Shown: positions 61,386 to 64,000 of the stretch, piece after piece
How positions within the stretch are numbered: position 1 is the stretch's first letter
How the letters are laid out: each line of letters begins with the position of its first letter
NCBI GenBank assembly: GCA_965262565.1
Contig: CBDHFQ010000029.1
Span: 62,001 to 126,000, forward strand
Reading direction: 5' to 3'
Length of the DNA: 64,000 bases
Source: CBDHFQ01 sp965262565
GTDB taxonomy: Bacteria > Bacteroidota > Bacteroidia > J057
Position numbers and translations under genes: made by a program
The notes under the pieces: generated by a model
Told to the model about the DNA's origin: nothing
Databases searched by the model: none
What the model saw: only the letters and a program-made list of their open reading frames with translations

Positions 61386-61885
61386 AAACCTTAGTATTAT
61401 GTCGGCATGCGAAGTCCGATTGGCCTGTTGGAGTGGATGATATCGATCGACCTCTGAAGAACAGAGGAGTCAAGGATGCGCATTATTTAGGCGAATTATT
61501 GAATAATCAATTATTTATTCCTGACTTGATCATTAGCTCTCCTGCAAAAAGGGCACATGGTACTGCAAATATTGTTGCTAGCCAGGTGGGATATCCTGAA
61601 AATAAAATTGCCATTGAAGGTACCATTTATCACGAAGGTGCAGGTAGTTTAATTTCTTACATTAGAGATTTGGTTCCTTCCCTAAATACGGTGATGATTT
61701 TCGGGCACAATCCTACCATGGAAAATGCAGTACGCCATCTATTACAAATGGGGGCAGCATTTAGTATGCCCACATGTGGTATGGTGTGTCTGGAATCTTA
61801 TGTCAATGAATGGGAGAAAGTGGATCCACGCAATATGTATCTGAGATGGGTACTTATCCCTCGCTTAAAGAGAAAAGATGGTTAA
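61382..61885 (+). CDS. SixA-like histidine phosphatase
   Basis: Phosphatase of the RHG/histidine-acid superfamily, 167 residues, cytoplasmic. Catalytic-core motifs: LCRHAKSDW (active His within RHA), DRPLKNRGVKDA, LIISSPAKRAHGTA, a FGHNPTMEN (second His). SixA in E. coli dephosphorylates histidine phosphotransfer domains; the target here is unknown. The ATG overlaps the upstream T9SS gene's stop by 4 nt, and its 3' end overlaps the patatin gene by 8 nt, so the three form one unit. Confidence 0.9.
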   Translation: MKTLVLCRHAKSDWPVGVDDIDRPLKNRGVKDAHYLGELLNNQLFIPDLIISSPAKRAHGTANIVASQVGYPENKIAIEGTIYHEGAGSLISYIRDLVPSLNTVMIFGHNPTMENAVRHLLQMGAAFSMPTCGMVCLESYVNEWEKVDPRNMYLRWVLIPRLKRKDG

Positions 61886-62669
61886 TACGCCTACATCAAA
61901 TTTAGGACTCTGTTTATCAGGAGGAGGAACCAGAGGAATCGCTCACTTGGGAGTACTTCAGGCAATGCAAGAACACTATATTGAAGTGGAGTATTTATCC
62001 GGGGCTAGTGCAGGGGCAATTATTGGGACATTATATGCATCAGGTATCTCTCCCACTGAAATATTAACCATTTTTAAAGAATCCTCCCTTACCAGGTTGT
62101 TTAAAGTTTCTTTGCCTTCTCTGGGATTAACGGATAACACCTATATCGTTGATATGCTGAAGGAGTTGGTAGGGAAGGATGATTTCAGCCAGTTAAAGAA
62201 AAAGATGTTTATATCAGTTACCAACATCAATAAAGGCTGTTTTGAAATTGTTTCAGAAGGACCTCTATTCGATATTGTAGCGGCTTCTGCTTCCATTCCC
62301 ATTTTATTTAAACCTAAGGAAATTAATGGCCATATTTATGCTGATGGTGGCCTCTTGAATAACCTTCCTATAGAACCACTGAAAAGTCATTGTAATCATA
62401 TCATTGGGGTAAATGTGACTCCTATAGATCTGGTAGATGACATAGATAATATGATCGATATAGCATATAGATCGCTGGACTTGATCATGTGGAACAATGT
62501 AAAACCCAGGCTGGAACAATGTGATATAGTAATTGAGCCTGATACAGATAAATACGGCTTTTTCGATCTAAAGAAAGCGGATGAAATTTATTTATTGGGG
62601 TACGAGGCGGCTATGCGCACGATGCCTCAAATAAAGACATTGACTCAGGATGTCGATTCCGGTTATTGA
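61878..62669 (+). CDS. Patatin-like phospholipase
   Basis: Ser-Asp dyad lipid acyl hydrolase of 263 residues. The oxyanion loop SGGGTRGIAHLGVL is at about 12-25, the nucleophile Ser in the GASAGA motif (about 40-45), and the catalytic Asp in DGGLLNN (about 155-161). The size matches the small bacterial RssA/YchK-type group. No signal peptide is seen, so it is cytoplasmic or membrane-peripheral. Its start overlaps SixA's end by 8 nt, and its stop overlaps that of the convergent LPG_synthase_TM gene by 7 nt. Confidence 0.92.
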   Translation: MVNTPTSNLGLCLSGGGTRGIAHLGVLQAMQEHYIEVEYLSGASAGAIIGTLYASGISPTEILTIFKESSLTRLFKVSLPSLGLTDNTYIVDMLKELVGKDDFSQLKKKMFISVTNINKGCFEIVSEGPLFDIVAASASIPILFKPKEINGHIYADGGLLNNLPIEPLKSHCNHIIGVNVTPIDLVDDIDNMIDIAYRSLDLIMWNNVKPRLEQCDIVIEPDTDKYGFFDLKKADEIYLLGYEAAMRTMPQIKTLTQDVDSGY

Positions 62670-63709
62670 GTTTTCTCTACCTCATGTTTGGGAGCCTGTC
62701 TCCTTGAATACCATAGATATATATAAGAAATCATCCCTGCAACAATCATCAGCGATATCTGAGAAGTATGGTTGATTAAGGCAAAACTGATCCCCAATTG
62801 TTTGGAAGCTTCGAGGGTAGGAAGTACCATTAGGGCAGCAAACGTAAACTCGACAGTTACATGATAAGGTCCTGTTCCTCCAGGAACTGGCATCGCCATT
62901 CCTATGCCTCCCATTACAGTTACTATAAGGGCCAGATAGCCCAGATGTATATCCAGTGCCACAATATCTGGCATAGCTAAAAAGAAAGCGTAATTCATTA
63001 AGCCATAGCACACCCATATCATAATCGTGTAAAAAATGAATAAGAGTGGACGTTTAACCTTTTGTATGTCCAGCACAGCTCTTATCAGGGAATAACCAAA
63101 CTGAATGAATTTTTGGGTGATGGCTAACTGAAAAATCTTTTTTCTAAAAAACCACCCTGTTATGAACAAAGATAACAAGACGAATCCTGCTATCCATAAC
63201 CAGATGGGTATCTGCTGACTTTCACCAGACTGAGCAAATACTAAATCAGTAAAAAAAGATAGGATGGTATTGTATTCTAATAAAAATGCCAGAGAGATTA
63301 ACGCTAAGAGGATTAATAAGTCGATTAATCTTTCAACCAGTACAGTGCCGAAACTTACTGAAAGCGGAATATGTTCACTTCTGTATAGGGCAGTACATCT
63401 GGCAACTTCTCCAGCACGGGGAAAAGCGAGATTCACTAGATAAGTGATCAGCACTGAGGCATACGTATTCCCAATTTTTGGAAAATAGCCACTCGCATTT
63501 AATTGTTGTTGCCATCTTAATGCCCGAAAGAAGTGAGAGGCTAAATGGATAAATAGCGAAATCAGTACCCATATAATGTTCAATTGCCTTAAATCCTGAA
63601 GAACAGACGTCAGTGAGATCCCTTTAAGTGCTAAATACAGCAATAAAGCACCGATAGCTAAGCCTCCAAGATACTTAATAATTGAGATCGTATTTTTTTT
63701 CCAATTCAT
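62663..63709 (-). CDS. LPG_synthase_TM/UPF0104 family membrane protein
   Basis: Inner-membrane protein of 348 residues with about eight hydrophobic helices. The family pattern of the flippase part of lysylphosphatidylglycerol synthase and AglD-type proteins is visible: WVLISLFIHLASHFFRALRW near the N-terminus, LNLAFPRAGEVARC-like content in YLVNLAFPRAGEVARCTALYR, FGTVLVERLIDLL, and PVPGGTGPYHVTVEF near residue 280. It lacks the cytoplasmic aminoacyl-transferase domain of MprF, so lipid modification is unlikely. It starts 25 nt after panD on the same strand, an arrangement frequent in Bacteroidota. Confidence 0.88.
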   Translation of the reverse strand: MNWKKNTISIIKYLGGLAIGALLLYLALKGISLTSVLQDLRQLNIIWVLISLFIHLASHFFRALRWQQQLNASGYFPKIGNTYASVLITYLVNLAFPRAGEVARCTALYRSEHIPLSVSFGTVLVERLIDLLILLALISLAFLLEYNTILSFFTDLVFAQSGESQQIPIWLWIAGFVLLSLFITGWFFRKKIFQLAITQKFIQFGYSLIRAVLDIQKVKRPLLFIFYTIMIWVCYGLMNYAFFLAMPDIVALDIHLGYLALIVTVMGGIGMAMPVPGGTGPYHVTVEFTFAALMVLPTLEASKQLGISFALINHTSQISLMIVAGMISYIYLWYSRRQAPKHEVEKTQ

Positions 63710-63734
63710 GCTCCTCTGGCTTTCAGCCTGTTTA

Positions 63735-64000
63735 TTAATCGATAGAAGCGATTTTATTATTCACATCAGGGAATACAAGTACAGGTTGATAAGATCTGGC
63801 GTCAGATTCTTCCATCCATGTATAACTAATAACGATAACTATATCTCCCACCTGCACTTTTCTAGCTGCTGGTCCATTGAGACATATGACACCACTACCC
63901 CTTTCTCCCCTAATAATATACGTTTCAAATCTTTCCCCATTGTTTACGTTTACGATCTGAACTCGCTCCCCCACGACCATATTGGCAGCTTCTATCAGAT
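63735..64000 (-). CDS. panD: Aspartate 1-decarboxylase, 5' end beyond the window
   Basis: Pyruvoyl enzyme that makes beta-alanine from aspartate for pantothenate synthesis. Only the last ~88 codons are present. The reading frame continues to the window edge through LIEAANMVVGE, so the ATG at about 63980 is internal, not the start. Family landmarks: EAANMVVGERVQIVNVNNG, RFETYIIRGERGSGVICLNG (in pieces), AARKVQVGDIVIVISY. The self-cleaving Gly-Ser site that forms the pyruvoyl group lies in the missing N-terminal quarter. The length to the C-terminus matches the ~115-residue family. Confidence 0.93.
   Translation of the reverse strand, partial: LIEAANMVVGERVQIVNVNNGERFETYIIRGERGSGVICLNGPAARKVQVGDIVIVISYTWMEESDARSYQPVLVFPDVNNKIASID

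Noticed and set aside
1..64000. CRISPR arrays, tRNA or rRNA genes, insertion sequences
   Set aside because: No regularly spaced short repeats, no tRNA-like T-loop context, no rRNA-like tract and no transposase were recognised by eye; a tRNA search tool was not available.

Overview
The window reads as chromosomal DNA of a member of the Bacteroidota, probably an aquatic Cytophagales-type bacterium. The DNA is AT-rich and starts mostly lack a purine-rich Shine-Dalgarno sequence. There are two proteins with C-terminal type IX secretion (T9SS) sorting domains, a TonB-dependent receptor with an N-terminal carboxypeptidase-regulatory-like domain, an anti-sigma/outer-membrane-barrel fusion, and several gene families typical of the phylum (DUF1684, GbsR/MarR, TPR+PstS-like pair, LPG_synthase_TM next to panD). 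The phylum is well supported; anything finer is a guess. I saw no rRNA, tRNA, CRISPR array, insertion sequence or prophage.

Layout. 1-3.1 kb (minus): end of an exopolysaccharide cluster, with a Wzc-like co-polymerase overlapping a family 2 glycosyltransferase. 3.6-4.5 kb: a PAS-only protein. 4.5-13 kb (minus): a run of six genes in transcription order: duplicated-domain T9SS protein, TonB-dependent receptor, beta-propeller phytase, DUF1684 protein, Crp/Fnr regulator, M48 membrane protease. The first three look like a phytate/organic-phosphate locus, with a strong hairpin between its first two genes. A TPR/HTH regulator lies just upstream. 15.3-19.7 kb: a very long SLBB export protein and a Wzz-like partner. 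19.8-21.8 kb: a secreted caspase-family protease with propeller-like repeats. 22-27.4 kb: hypotheticals, a GNAT enzyme, an Ig-like lipoprotein, and an ECF sigma/anti-sigma pair. 27.6-33.6 kb: a tartrate-resistant-type acid phosphatase, an M29-like lipoprotein that has lost metal ligands, an unexplained ATP-pyrophosphatase/cupin pair, YHS and HMA-like proteins. 33.7-44.6 kb: a sugar and uronate-flavoured region with galactose mutarotase, heparin-lyase-like polysaccharide lyase, PIG-L deacetylase, di-haem cytochrome, myo-inositol oxygenase, vSGLT-like symporter and ROK kinase. 44.6-55 kb: TPR protein, PstS-like lipoprotein, MATE exporter, GbsR/MarR regulator with an operator-like palindrome, hypotheticals, DUF429, AGCS symporter, an outer-membrane barrel, a phage-holin-family membrane protein and ndk. 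55-64 kb: nrnA-like phosphoesterase, FKBP lipoprotein, lipoyl synthase, a T9SS Asp-box protein split by a frameshift in a run of seven T, SixA-like phosphatase, patatin, LPG_synthase_TM protein and the 3' part of panD.

How it may work together. Phosphate acquisition recurs: phytase with its receptor, an acid phosphatase and a PstS-like protein. Phytase action followed by a phosphatase would leave myo-inositol, which the inositol oxygenase would convert to D-glucuronate. The lyase, deacetylase, mutarotase, symporter and ROK kinase fit a carbohydrate scavenger. These links are inferred from gene content; the genes are not all contiguous.

The best candidates for something undescribed are the ATP-pyrophosphatase/cupin pair (30.7-32.5 kb), the duplicated-domain T9SS protein in front of the phytase receptor (11.3-13.0 kb), and the M29 relative without its metal site (28.6-29.8 kb).
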